Shown here: positions 44,236 through 52,380 of the stretch, one piece after another
Layout: every line of letters begins with the position of its first letter
Position numbering within the stretch: position 1 is the first letter of the stretch
Assembly: GCF_009828925.2 (NCBI RefSeq)
Contig: NZ_WUTY02000001.1
Coordinates: forward strand, 2,758,492-2,822,491
Direction: 5' to 3'
Length of the DNA: 64,000 nt
Source of the DNA: Methylicorpusculum oleiharenae
GTDB lineage: Bacteria > Pseudomonadota > Gammaproteobacteria > Methylococcales > Methylomonadaceae
Notes under the pieces: model-generated
The model's database searches: none
Seen by the model: the letters and a program-made list of their open reading frames with translations, nothing else
Told to the model about the DNA's origin: nothing
Translations under genes and position numbers: made by a program

Positions 44236-45411
44236 TTATTGGATATCGGGCCTGAAATTTAACTGGCACAGGGATTGAGCTGCAACTAGCTCGCCATTCA
44301 GCAAATGGTTTTTTAAATACTCGATGCGTTTCATGTAAATGGCTGTGTAGTCGCCAAACGCTTTGGGTAGTTCTTGCTTTTCCATTTTGGACAGATGGCC
44401 ATCAAATGCGGCCGCGAGGCAGAGCAGGTCCAAAAGAAAAAAACGTTCTTCATCCGGCATTTGCCCCAGCAACGCTAAAAAAAGAGGCCAGTCATCGTAA
44501 TCACCTTGCTGATCCAGGTTAAAGCAACTGTTAAATCGATAGATCAGCATCAACATGTTCGGATGGTGATTTTGCGTCATCACCATCATCGTCGCAATGG
44601 CACGGATGGCGCCTTCCTGGGCCTGGGTTGAAAGTTTATCCATAACCTGCTGGGTCAATACTTCCTGACTGATATATTGCACCAGGCTGTGCCCGAAGAT
44701 TCTAAGCCGCGCTTCGCGAACGACTTTGTAGATAACGATGGCGTCCCAGATGCCGGTAATCGGTATTGCTATCCAGCTGAAACTGCTTCTCAAGCCTAAT
44801 TTTCCGCCCATACGCGTTAACAAAAATTTGACTGCGACGCTGGTCAGAATCACTTTGGCTTTATAAAGAAGACCAATAATCAGTAATTTGGGTTTGGAAA
44901 CATATTTTAAAGGATCGATTCCCAAATAGCGGATAACCGGATCCGGCAATTCCAATGCGGCGCGAGCCAGCAAGTTGGCGACAGTATCGTTTCCGGGTAA
45001 CAAAGGATCGCTTTCAGAGGGTTGGGAATGGCTTAAGCAGGCGATACTGTGAACGGTTTTCAAGCCCAGCCAGAACAGTAAGGTCAATTCAATGATTAAC
45101 GAAAGCAAGGCAACGCCAATCTGCAAGAAAATGTACGCGTAAAAGTCCAGCGAATCAAAATAAAACCATTCCACCAGTACTGTGGGAATGGTAGTGGCCG
45201 CACCGATACAAAAGGCAATGATTGCGGCATAGTCAGTAATCAGTACGGATAAAAAGTGACGAATGCTATCGTCAAAAAGGCTGGCATCCAGAGCCTTATT
45301 TTCTCGTTGTTTGTTCAGTTTTCCGGAGAGACGATGAAAATATTTGACTCCCCAGCGTTCCAGGACGCTCTCGGAGTCAGATCTGGCATACTCGGAATTT
45401 GGATTCGGCAT
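44236..45411 (-). CDS. Membrane protein with TerB-like C-terminal region, unknown
   Basis: 391 residues. A charged N-terminus is followed by two or three helices (about 60-120, including AAIIAFCIGAATTIPTVLV and IGVALLSLIIELTLLFWLGL), a hydrophobic amphipathic stretch near 175-215 and a soluble C-terminal third. The latter contains DEERFFLLDLLCLAAAFDGHLSKMEKQEL (split by family spacing), resembling the DGxxxxxE pattern of TerB-like domains. It may belong to the LBF_2804-type family of uncharacterised proteins. Monocistronic, divergent from nothing informative. Function unknown. Confidence 0.7.
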   Translation of the reverse strand: MPNPNSEYARSDSESVLERWGVKYFHRLSGKLNKQRENKALDASLFDDSIRHFLSVLITDYAAIIAFCIGAATTIPTVLVEWFYFDSLDFYAYIFLQIGVALLSLIIELTLLFWLGLKTVHSIACLSHSQPSESDPLLPGNDTVANLLARAALELPDPVIRYLGIDPLKYVSKPKLLIIGLLYKAKVILTSVAVKFLLTRMGGKLGLRSSFSWIAIPITGIWDAIVIYKVVREARLRIFGHSLVQYISQEVLTQQVMDKLSTQAQEGAIRAIATMMVMTQNHHPNMLMLIYRFNSCFNLDQQGDYDDWPLFLALLGQMPDEERFFLLDLLCLAAAFDGHLSKMEKQELPKAFGDYTAIYMKRIEYLKNHLLNGELVAAQSLCQLNFRPDIQ

Positions 45412-45567
45412 TTAAGAACGGGGTAAATGACTGATGATTTTGTGCAGGTTGCTATCCACGGCAAGCATTCTGCCGTGGATAGTCTGATTCACACTGATGA
45501 CAGTTTCTGGCTTGAAAACTCAATCGTCTTCAGTTTTAAACTGTAATAAGCATTGATGATGAGGAAA

Positions 45568-45885
45568 TTATTTCCAGCCTTTTCCAGCTTGCTCAATGAC
45601 ATAAGCGGATACGCTTTCAATTTGTTTTTCATCCAGCGAGGCTTTAAAAGCGGGCATCGGTGCTTTGCCGTTAGTAACAATCGCTTTTACTGCATCTACT
45701 GTTGCAACGCCGTTTTTATCAAGGCTGTCTTTCATCAAGGTTTTTGCAGGGTTCATAATATTGCCCCCGCCTTTATGGCAAGACGCGCAGTTTTTGTCAA
45801 AAACTTCATTTGCACTTACTGCGCCTGAAAATACAGCGGCGGAAGCGGTTAAGGTCAAGGTGGCAAGAAAAACTGATTTTTTCAT
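45568..45885 (-). CDS. Small periplasmic cytochrome c (c5/c6-like)
   Basis: About 105 residues. A signal peptide (MKKSVFLATLTLTASAAVFSGAVSA) is followed by a single heme site CASCH and a likely methionine ligand in KAPMPAFKASLDEKQIESVSAYV. The frame can start at a TTG at 45897 (MENPM), but those codons contain the GGAG ribosome site of the ATG at 45885, so the ATG is preferred. It is probably an electron carrier to a terminal oxidase; the partner is unknown. Confidence 0.92.
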   Translation of the reverse strand: MKKSVFLATLTLTASAAVFSGAVSANEVFDKNCASCHKGGGNIMNPAKTLMKDSLDKNGVATVDAVKAIVTNGKAPMPAFKASLDEKQIESVSAYVIEQAGKGWK

Positions 45886-46074
45886 AGGATTCTCCAAAAA
45901 GTTGCGTAACTTTATTTTGCTTTGATGCGGCTGAAGTTTATTGTTTTTGTCTTTGATGAACTTCAGTCTCTGTGTCTCCGGAGCCGGAATACTCGCATGT
46001 TACGGCCCATCGGGATCTGCCTTATAAGGGCCGGGTCATTGTAACGCCCGTTTCTTGCTATTGGCAAACCTGTA

Positions 46075-46674
46075 ATGGTGTTTCCCTTTGAATTTAACAG
46101 GCATTTGCGGCGTGTTGATTTAAAAATTATACTGATAATGTTAACTGTCCCACATATTTCACATTTTTTGATTGAGTCTAAATTTATGACTGCTGCACAT
46201 CATTACCATTCACTAAAATCGTTACTGAATCATCCTGGATTTTATGAAGGGGAAAATTGGTACAAAAAGACATTTGAAGCCGAGGAGTTAGTGATTTTGG
46301 AAGGCGAGGCCGGTCATGAAATTTACGCAATTCTGAGCGGCAAGGTTTCAGTGTGTACTCAGGTCCAGATTTCAGAATCCAGGAATATGCTTTCGGGGCT
46401 TTGCGAATTATTTGACGGGGAAGAATTTGCGCATTCCTGTTTTTTTGATGACGAACCGCACAGTGCGTCGGTTAAAACAATTACACCTTGTGAACTCGCA
46501 GTGATCGATGCGGCAAAGCTTAAGGTTTTTTTGCGGGATCATCCCGAAATAGGCTTCAACCTTTTGTATTATTGGATAACCATGATGTTGCCTCGAATTC
46601 GCCAAGGTAACAAACGTTTTGCCAGTCTGTTCAGTTGGGGGTTAAAAGCTCATCAACTGGATGTTTCCCTATAA
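46075..46674 (+). CDS. Cyclic nucleotide-binding domain protein without DNA-binding domain
   Basis: 199 residues in the longest frame; the ATG at 46186 (MTAAHHYHSLKSLL) is a more likely start, giving about 162 residues. The cNMP-binding jelly roll is visible (EELVILEGEAGHEIYAILSGKVSVCTQ; CELAVIDAAKLKVFLRDHPEIGFNLLYYWITMMLPRIR). Unlike Crp/Fnr, no helix-turn-helix follows. The phosphate-binding arginine motif (RSA in CRP) is replaced by EPHSASV, so a nucleotide may not bind. Function unknown. Confidence 0.75.
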   Translation: MVFPFEFNRHLRRVDLKIILIMLTVPHISHFLIESKFMTAAHHYHSLKSLLNHPGFYEGENWYKKTFEAEELVILEGEAGHEIYAILSGKVSVCTQVQISESRNMLSGLCELFDGEEFAHSCFFDDEPHSASVKTITPCELAVIDAAKLKVFLRDHPEIGFNLLYYWITMMLPRIRQGNKRFASLFSWGLKAHQLDVSL

Positions 46675-46856
46675 CTGATAATATCTGTCTTCTTCAGCAA
46701 TAACGGCTAAGCGATGCTTTTTTCCTGTTACTCTGTTCATTCTGAAAATTTGTTCGATTGTATTAATGGTGGAGGATGTGCCGTTAGATTAAACTTTCCT
46801 CTTATACAAAACTTTTCCTGATTAGCAAGATGTTTCAGCTAAATCCCTAAGCGCCC

Positions 46857-46983
46857 GTCATGCCCGTCGGGAAACGGGCATCCAGTGCCATGGATGGTAG
46901 CTTCGAGCTATCCATGTGGTCCGGATTTCGGCAATCCCCCGGCATTCCCTGACCGGGGCAGGCTCTGCCGAAATGATGCGGTC
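46857..46983. repeat. Multi-hairpin intergenic repeat, family D
   Basis: About 127 bp with three hairpins in a row: GCCCG/CGGGC, a longer CATGGAT...ATCCATG pair around TAGCTTCGAGCTA, and TTTCGGCA/TGCCGAAA enclosing a CCGG pair. It resembles REP/BIME-like sequences. It lies in the 382-bp gap (46675-47056) directly upstream of the type I restriction island; nothing else was seen in that gap. Confidence 0.6.
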
Positions 46984-47056
46984 GACTAGGGAAAAAAAGT
47001 TAGAGCTGAATTATCTTTATAATCAGTTAAGTATTTGAAAATTTAATAGGATAGCA

Positions 47057-48559
47057 ATGACATTGATCACCCTAAAGGACTTGGAAGCCCACCTTTGGCA
47101 TGCCGCGCATATTCTTACCGGCCCTATTGACGCCTCAGACTATAAAACCTACATCTTCCCTATCTTGTTCTTCAAACGTATTTGCGACGTGTACGATGAA
47201 GAATTTGCAGACGCGTTAGCACAAATCGGTGATGCGGAGCTGGCTAAAGGCGACATGTTTCACCGCATTCAAATTCCGGAACAATGCCATTGGCAACAGG
47301 TTTTTAATAAAACCAAAGATGTTGGTCAGGCGCTTAAAGAAGCATTTCGCGGTATAGAACTCGCTAATGAACGCTTGCACGGTATTTTTGGCGACGCGGG
47401 TTGGACCAATAAAGAACGGTTGTCCGATGAATTGCTAGGCACGCTGCTGAATCATTTCAACAAAGTGAATCTCGGCGTATCCAGTGTTCGCGATGATGAC
47501 ATGGGTCGTGCTTACGAATACCTCATCAAACGCTTTGCCGATAAAGCCAATAAAAAGGCCGGTGAGTTTTATACCCCGCGCACCATCGTGCGTTTAATGG
47601 TTAATATTCTTGACCCCAAAGCCGGTGAAAGCGTTTACGATCCTGCTTGCGGTACAGGTGGCATGTTGCTGGAAACCATCCATCACGTCAAAGAACAGGG
47701 CGGCGATCCTCGCTTGTTAAAAATCAAAGGCCAAGAAAAAAATCTCACCACCGAAGCCATTGCGCGTATGAATTTGTTTCTACATGGCATGGAAGATTTT
47801 GACATTGTGCGTGGTGATACCCTGCGTCATCCCAAATTCATCAAAGGCGATCATTTAGAAACCTTTGACAATGTAATTGCCAATCCGCCCTTTAGCTTAA
47901 GCGAATGGGGCTACGAACTTTGGCAAAACGATCCTTATGGACGTAAACAATTTGGTTTACCCCCGCAAACCAATGGCGACTTTGCTTGGGTACAACACAT
48001 GTTTACCTCGTTAAACGATAACGGACGCATGGCCGTAGTTCTCCCGCATGGCGTGTTATTCCGTGGCGGCGCTGAAGGCCGTATCCGTAAACAACTGCTG
48101 GAACAAAATCGTATTGAGGCCGTTATTGGCGTTGCAACGAATTTGTTTTACGGCACCGGTATTCCCGCTTGCATTCTGGTACTCAGAAAACAACGTCCGT
48201 TTGACCATCAAAGTCATGTACTGATCATTAACGCTGAAGAAATCTTTACCAAAGGTCGTGCGCAAAACACTTTATCGGTTGCGCAAGCGGACGAGATTTA
48301 TCAAATCTACCAAAGCCAGGAACAAGCTGGACCGCAGAATGCAAAGGAAATTGAAGGTGTCGCGCGTTGGATCAATCTATCCGAAATTGAAGAAAACGAC
48401 TTTAACTTAAACATTGCACGTTACGTACAAAAACCGTTAGAAGAAGAAACTATAACCGTGGAACAAGCCTTGTTGGATTTTAAAAATAAACTGGCTGCCT
48501 TAGAGCAGGCTGAGCAAGAGCTGGAAGACCTGTTGATCAAAGAAGGCTTTGAAATATGA
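47057..48559 (+). CDS. hsdM: Type I restriction-modification methyltransferase subunit, NPPF type (HsdM1)
   Basis: 500 residues. An N-terminal HsdM_N helical domain (AAHILTGPIDASDYKTYIFPILFFKR, split by family spacing) is followed by the N6-adenine-type catalytic domain. Motif I is DPACGTGG at residues 195-202 and motif IV is NPPF at 276-279. NPPF marks adenine-N6 (m6A) methylation. Both active-site motifs are intact. It is the first gene of an eight-gene operon and its stop overlaps the next start by 4 bp. A second, different HsdM (49004-50482) is in the same operon. Confidence 0.95.
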   Translation: MTLITLKDLEAHLWHAAHILTGPIDASDYKTYIFPILFFKRICDVYDEEFADALAQIGDAELAKGDMFHRIQIPEQCHWQQVFNKTKDVGQALKEAFRGIELANERLHGIFGDAGWTNKERLSDELLGTLLNHFNKVNLGVSSVRDDDMGRAYEYLIKRFADKANKKAGEFYTPRTIVRLMVNILDPKAGESVYDPACGTGGMLLETIHHVKEQGGDPRLLKIKGQEKNLTTEAIARMNLFLHGMEDFDIVRGDTLRHPKFIKGDHLETFDNVIANPPFSLSEWGYELWQNDPYGRKQFGLPPQTNGDFAWVQHMFTSLNDNGRMAVVLPHGVLFRGGAEGRIRKQLLEQNRIEAVIGVATNLFYGTGIPACILVLRKQRPFDHQSHVLIINAEEIFTKGRAQNTLSVAQADEIYQIYQSQEQAGPQNAKEIEGVARWINLSEIEENDFNLNIARYVQKPLEEETITVEQALLDFKNKLAALEQAEQELEDLLIKEGFEI

Positions 48560-48984
48560 TAAAAAATCCCAGTAGATTTTCTAACCTGGTAGTCGCTGTT
48601 ACAGAGGATATAAAGACCCACGGCTATCTGTATAGCGGCATTTATCCAGATAAAATGGTTGAAATTGGCGCAGACTTAGCTGTTGGCGCTGGCAGGTTAA
48701 CTCGGAATGTAGAGCGAACTGTTGCCGACTTCATTCAATCGTTGTCATTTGATAGTCAAGTTTTTATTTGGAGCGAGTGCTTTGCCACACGGTCTGAAAA
48801 AGATGACTTACTCAATCAACTGTCCAACCATATAACCGAAGGTGCCAAATTCAATTTGTTTGAACAAGAGCATATCACCGCCACACTTTGCTCCGCATTT
48901 ACAGAGGCCGTGTTAGAAAAAGCCCGTATCGCCTATAGCAATTATCAGCAGGATCATTATTCAGAGGGTAGCCATGATATATAA
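48556..48984 (+). CDS. Unknown protein between the two hsdM genes
   Basis: 142 residues, soluble, no signal or membrane helix. It overlaps hsdM1 (ATGATA) and ends 19 bp before hsdM2, so it is translated with the methyltransferases. Residues 1-60 are beta/alpha-mixed (FSNLVVAVTEDIKTHGYLYSG); residues 60-140 look helical, with FDSQVFIWSECFATRSEKDDLLNQLSNHI split by family spacing. I recognise no family. A role as accessory, anti-restriction or assembly factor is possible but unproven. Confidence 0.7.
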   Translation: MIKNPSRFSNLVVAVTEDIKTHGYLYSGIYPDKMVEIGADLAVGAGRLTRNVERTVADFIQSLSFDSQVFIWSECFATRSEKDDLLNQLSNHITEGAKFNLFEQEHITATLCSAFTEAVLEKARIAYSNYQQDHYSEGSHDI

Positions 48985-49003
48985 GGATGGAATTTAAACA
49001 ATC

Positions 49004-50482
49004 ATGAACACCTTAAACAAAAAGAAACTAGAAGACCTCCTTTGGGGCGCGGCAGAATATTTACGCGGCCAAATAGATGCGTCCGACTACAAACAGTACA
49101 TTTTTCCACTGCTATTTTATAAGCGGCTGTCGGATGTCTATTTGGAAGAATACAACGAGGCACTGCAAATTCACGAGGGCGATGCGGAATACGCCGCTAT
49201 GCCGATGTTTCACCGCTTTAACATTCCAATCGAAGCGCGTTGGCAAGTGGTGCGCAATACCACCAAAAATATCGGTGAAGCCATACAAACCGCTTTGCGC
49301 TTAATTGAGTCCAGCAACGAACGTTTGCATGGTGTATTTGGTGATGCGCAATGGACTAACAAAGAGCGCCTGCCGGATCACCTGTTAGCTGATCTGATTC
49401 AGCATTTCAGCAAAATTCCTCTTGGCATCAACACCGTCAATCAAGACGATCTGGGCGAAGCGTATGAGTTTCTGATTAAAAAATTTGCAGACGATTCCGG
49501 CCACACTGCCGCAGAGTTTTACACTAATCGCACCGTCGTGCATTTGATGACGCGCATTATGGGTTTGCAGCCTGGCGAAACCGCCTATGATCCCACTTGC
49601 GGCACCGGCGGCATGTTGTTGAACGGCGTCATGGAACTGCGTAATCAAAACAAGGAATGGCGTAGTGTTAAGCTGTATGGGCAAGAGGTCAATTTACTGA
49701 CCTCAGCGATTTCACGTATGAATATGTTCTTGCACGACATTGAAGAATTTGAAGTACTGCGTGGCGATACGCTCAGTGAACCCAAGTTTATTGAAAACGA
49801 TCAGCTCAAGCAGTTTGATGTCATTTTTGCCAATCCACCTTACTCCATCAAAAAATGGAACCGCGATAAGTTTGCCGCTGATCCTTATGGTCGCAATCTG
49901 TATGGTGTGCCGCCGCAAGGCTGCGCGGATTATGCGTTTTATACGCACATCATCAAAAGTTTAAATCCCAAAACCGGTCGTGCTGCCATGTTGTGGCCGC
50001 ATGGCGTATTGTTTAGAGATTCCGAGCAAGCAATTCGTAAGCAAATCATTGAAGCGGATTGGATTGAAGCAGTGATTGGTCTAGGACCCAACTTGTTTTA
50101 CAACTCACCGATGGAATCGTGCATCGTGGTTCTGCGTCGTTATAAACCCGCAGACCGCCAAAACAAAATCCTGTTTATCAACGGTGTGGAACACGTCACT
50201 CGTGAACGAGCGCATAGTCGTTTATCGGATGAAAATTTAAGCGTACTGACCGAAGCGTACTTTCAGCCAGACAAACAGCCCACTATCGCGGCATTGGTGG
50301 CAATAGAGGATATTCGCGCGAATCAGCACAACCTGTCTATTCCGCTTTATGTGCAAAACGATAGCGGTCACGAAGCGCAAGACATCGAACACGCCATTGA
50401 AGTCTGGAAAATCAGCCGGGTGAAGTTAAAAAAGCAGACTGAGGCGTTATTCAAAAGTTTGGCGGAGTTGGGTTATGAATGA
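49004..50482 (+). CDS. hsdM: Type I restriction-modification methyltransferase subunit, NPPY type (HsdM2)
   Basis: 492 residues, same layout as HsdM1 (DASDYKQYIFPLLFYKRLSDVY, then the catalytic domain) but clearly diverged. Motif I is DPTCGTGG at 196-203 and motif IV is NPPY at 277-280. NPPY at the same position as NPPF in HsdM1 is the mark of the described m4C-producing HsdM family, which works as an M1M2S heteromer. Its stop overlaps the next gene by 8 bp. Heteromeric assembly and cytosine specificity are inferences from this motif pair. Confidence 0.93.
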   Translation: MNTLNKKKLEDLLWGAAEYLRGQIDASDYKQYIFPLLFYKRLSDVYLEEYNEALQIHEGDAEYAAMPMFHRFNIPIEARWQVVRNTTKNIGEAIQTALRLIESSNERLHGVFGDAQWTNKERLPDHLLADLIQHFSKIPLGINTVNQDDLGEAYEFLIKKFADDSGHTAAEFYTNRTVVHLMTRIMGLQPGETAYDPTCGTGGMLLNGVMELRNQNKEWRSVKLYGQEVNLLTSAISRMNMFLHDIEEFEVLRGDTLSEPKFIENDQLKQFDVIFANPPYSIKKWNRDKFAADPYGRNLYGVPPQGCADYAFYTHIIKSLNPKTGRAAMLWPHGVLFRDSEQAIRKQIIEADWIEAVIGLGPNLFYNSPMESCIVVLRRYKPADRQNKILFINGVEHVTRERAHSRLSDENLSVLTEAYFQPDKQPTIAALVAIEDIRANQHNLSIPLYVQNDSGHEAQDIEHAIEVWKISRVKLKKQTEALFKSLAELGYE

Positions 50483-50774
50483 TGAATTATCTCAAGAGGG
50501 TTTAATCAACAGCCCCGAAGAAAATTTGGCGCCTAAAGGGTCTCAAGCATTTGGATTGGTTGTTTTAGATAAACGGGATAACGAAAACTTTACCGTAGCT
50601 TTGAGCAAGATGCCTAATGTGGGTTCTGATGTCGATTTTGAAAGAATTAACGATGAAGATCAACAAAACCGTAAAGCAAAAGCACTGGCTGCGCTGCTAA
50701 AATATCTAGGCCGTATTAAAACTGAACTGTTTGATCGTGAAGCGTTACACTCCAGAGACAATAAAGAGGATTAA
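50475..50774 (+). CDS. Unknown small protein in the hsd operon
   Basis: 99 residues, acidic N-terminus, then LVVLDKRDNENFTVALSKMPNVGSDVDFERI and a charged helical C-terminus (RKAKALAALLKYLGRIKTELFDREAL). It overlaps hsdM2 by 8 bp and ends 2 bp before the next gene, so it is clearly co-translated. No family recognised. It could belong to the toxin-antitoxin pair downstream or to the methyltransferase. Confidence 0.65.
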   Translation: MNDELSQEGLINSPEENLAPKGSQAFGLVVLDKRDNENFTVALSKMPNVGSDVDFERINDEDQQNRKAKALAALLKYLGRIKTELFDREALHSRDNKED

Positions 50775-50776
50775 CG

Positions 50777-50977
50777 ATGAAAACCATTCTGTTAGAAGTT
50801 GAAGATGATAGTTATCAAACTATTCTGGATTTTATTAAATTATTACCTGAACAGCGCTGTCATATATTAGACGATGATGAGTTAACAAAAGAAGAGCATC
50901 ACCATGTCCAAAAATGTTTAACCCAAATTGCGCAAGGCGATTACAGCGAGTTTGATGAGTGGGAAACGGTTAAATGA
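50777..50977 (+). CDS. Putative antitoxin of a RelE/ParE pair
   Basis: 66 residues, very acidic, with a helical LDFIKLLPEQRCHIL region and a C-terminal tail (GDYSEFDEWETVK). Size, charge and 4-bp overlap with the RelE-like gene fit the antitoxin of a type II module. The usual DNA-binding fold is not evident, so it may not autoregulate. It sits inside the restriction operon. Confidence 0.75.
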   Translation: MKTILLEVEDDSYQTILDFIKLLPEQRCHILDDDELTKEEHHHVQKCLTQIAQGDYSEFDEWETVK

Positions 50978-51246
50978 GTTATCGTTTGCTGCTGCATAAA
51001 AGTGTTACCAAGTTTCTTGAAAAGCTTAATGAAAAACAGCGTCAGGATATATCCGATAAATTAGAGTTGTTAAAAGACAACCCTTTTCCAAATCAGCAGC
51101 TGGATATAAAGATCATGCAAGGGTATGAAGGTTTATATCGTTTGCGTGTAGGTCAATATCGCTTAATTTATCAGTTAGAAGCGGATAAATTGCTTATTTT
51201 TATAGTAAAAGCCGGTAATAGAGGCGATATTTACAAAGGGACTTGA
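50974..51246 (+). CDS. RelE/ParE-family toxin
   Basis: 90 residues of the RelE fold: YRLLLHKSVTKFLEKLNEKQRQDISDKLELLKDNPF and the core YRLRVGQYRLIYQLEADKLLIFIVKAGNRGDIYK. RelE proteins cleave mRNA on the ribosome; ParE relatives act on gyrase. The arginines (GLYRLRVGQYRL) of the RelE-type active face are present. It overlaps the antitoxin gene by 4 bp and ends directly before hsdS. It could stabilise the island against loss. Confidence 0.88.
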   Translation: MSYRLLLHKSVTKFLEKLNEKQRQDISDKLELLKDNPFPNQQLDIKIMQGYEGLYRLRVGQYRLIYQLEADKLLIFIVKAGNRGDIYKGT

Positions 51247-52380
51247 ATGAGTAATGACAAACAGCTACCGGAAGGTTGGCGCATGGTTAAGTTTGGGGAT
51301 ATGGCAAAACATATTTCCAAGCGTGTGGAACCCAGTGAAACCGATTTAAATATCTATGTTGGGCTTGAGCACTTAGACCCGGATAGCTTACGGATAAAAC
51401 GGCACGGCGTACCTAGCGATGTTGCAGGGCAAAAACTATTAGTCAAAAAGGGCCAAATCATTTTTGGTAAACGCCGAGCGTATCAACGTAAATTAGGTGT
51501 GGCAGATTGGGATTGTATTTGTTCTGCTCATGCTATGGTTTTAGAAGCCAATCCAAAAACAGTGTTACCTGAGTTTCTGCCGTTTTATATGCAGTCAGAT
51601 GTATTTATGAATCGTGCCATTTCAATTTCAGAAGGTTCTCTATCACCAACTATTAAATGGAAAATATTGGCCATACAAAATTTCTTAATTCCGAACTTAG
51701 AGTACCAGGAAAATTATGTTCGCATATTCAAAACAAGACACAATTTATATGTTGAATATGAAAGTGCTATTGAGTCGGGCCTTAGAGCAATAAATAATAT
51801 TTTATCTTATAGAAAAAACAGTAGGTGGAAGTCAGACAAGCTAGGAGATTTATTGGAAGAGGTAATTGATTATCGCGGTAAAAGTCCACCAAAATCAGAT
51901 TCGGGAGTTCCTCTGATTACAGCAAAAAATATTAGACATGGATATATAAACGAAGAACCAAAAGAGTACATTCCTGAAAGTAAATACTTATTATGGATGA
52001 ACAGAGGCATGCCAATGCCAGGTGATATTTTATTCACAACAGAAGCCCCGCTAGGAAATATAGCTTTTGCTCCAGCGTATAAATTTGCTTTGGGGCAAAG
52101 GACTGTTTGCTTACGCCCTGTTTTAGAAAAGGTATCATCGAAAACTCTTTTTTGGCTGCTTCAAACTAAATTATTTAAACATAAGCTATCAACTAGAACT
52201 ACGGGCACTACTGCTCAGGGAGTTAAAGTAAAGGAGCTTTTAAATTTGGTAATAGATTATCCTCCAACGATTGATCAAATAAAATTTTCAGATTGTTTAG
52301 AGGAAATTAATAAAACACTTGAACTAATTTTAATTGCCCAGAAATCATTGCCTAATATTGACCAAATCTTGGAAAATTAA
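51247..52380 (+). CDS. hsdS: Type I restriction-modification specificity subunit
   Basis: 377 residues with two target-recognition domains. TRD1 (about 8-165) has GWRMVKFGDMAKHISKRVEP and IIFGKRRAYQRKLGVADWDCICSAHAMV (split by family spacing), a type seen in many HsdS. TRD2 (about 195-345) has DKLGDLLEEVIDYRGKSPPKS and ends GTTAQGVKVKELLNLVI. Helical connectors follow each TRD. The second half is noticeably more AT-rich than the neighbours, suggesting exchange of TRD2. In a heteromeric enzyme each TRD would serve one HsdM. The start follows the toxin stop at once. Confidence 0.93.
   Translation: MSNDKQLPEGWRMVKFGDMAKHISKRVEPSETDLNIYVGLEHLDPDSLRIKRHGVPSDVAGQKLLVKKGQIIFGKRRAYQRKLGVADWDCICSAHAMVLEANPKTVLPEFLPFYMQSDVFMNRAISISEGSLSPTIKWKILAIQNFLIPNLEYQENYVRIFKTRHNLYVEYESAIESGLRAINNILSYRKNSRWKSDKLGDLLEEVIDYRGKSPPKSDSGVPLITAKNIRHGYINEEPKEYIPESKYLLWMNRGMPMPGDILFTTEAPLGNIAFAPAYKFALGQRTVCLRPVLEKVSSKTLFWLLQTKLFKHKLSTRTTGTTAQGVKVKELLNLVIDYPPTIDQIKFSDCLEEINKTLELILIAQKSLPNIDQILEN

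Noticed and set aside
45886-45897. TTG start four codons upstream for the cytochrome c
   Set aside because: These codons contain the GGAG ribosome site of the ATG at 45885, which begins a standard signal peptide.
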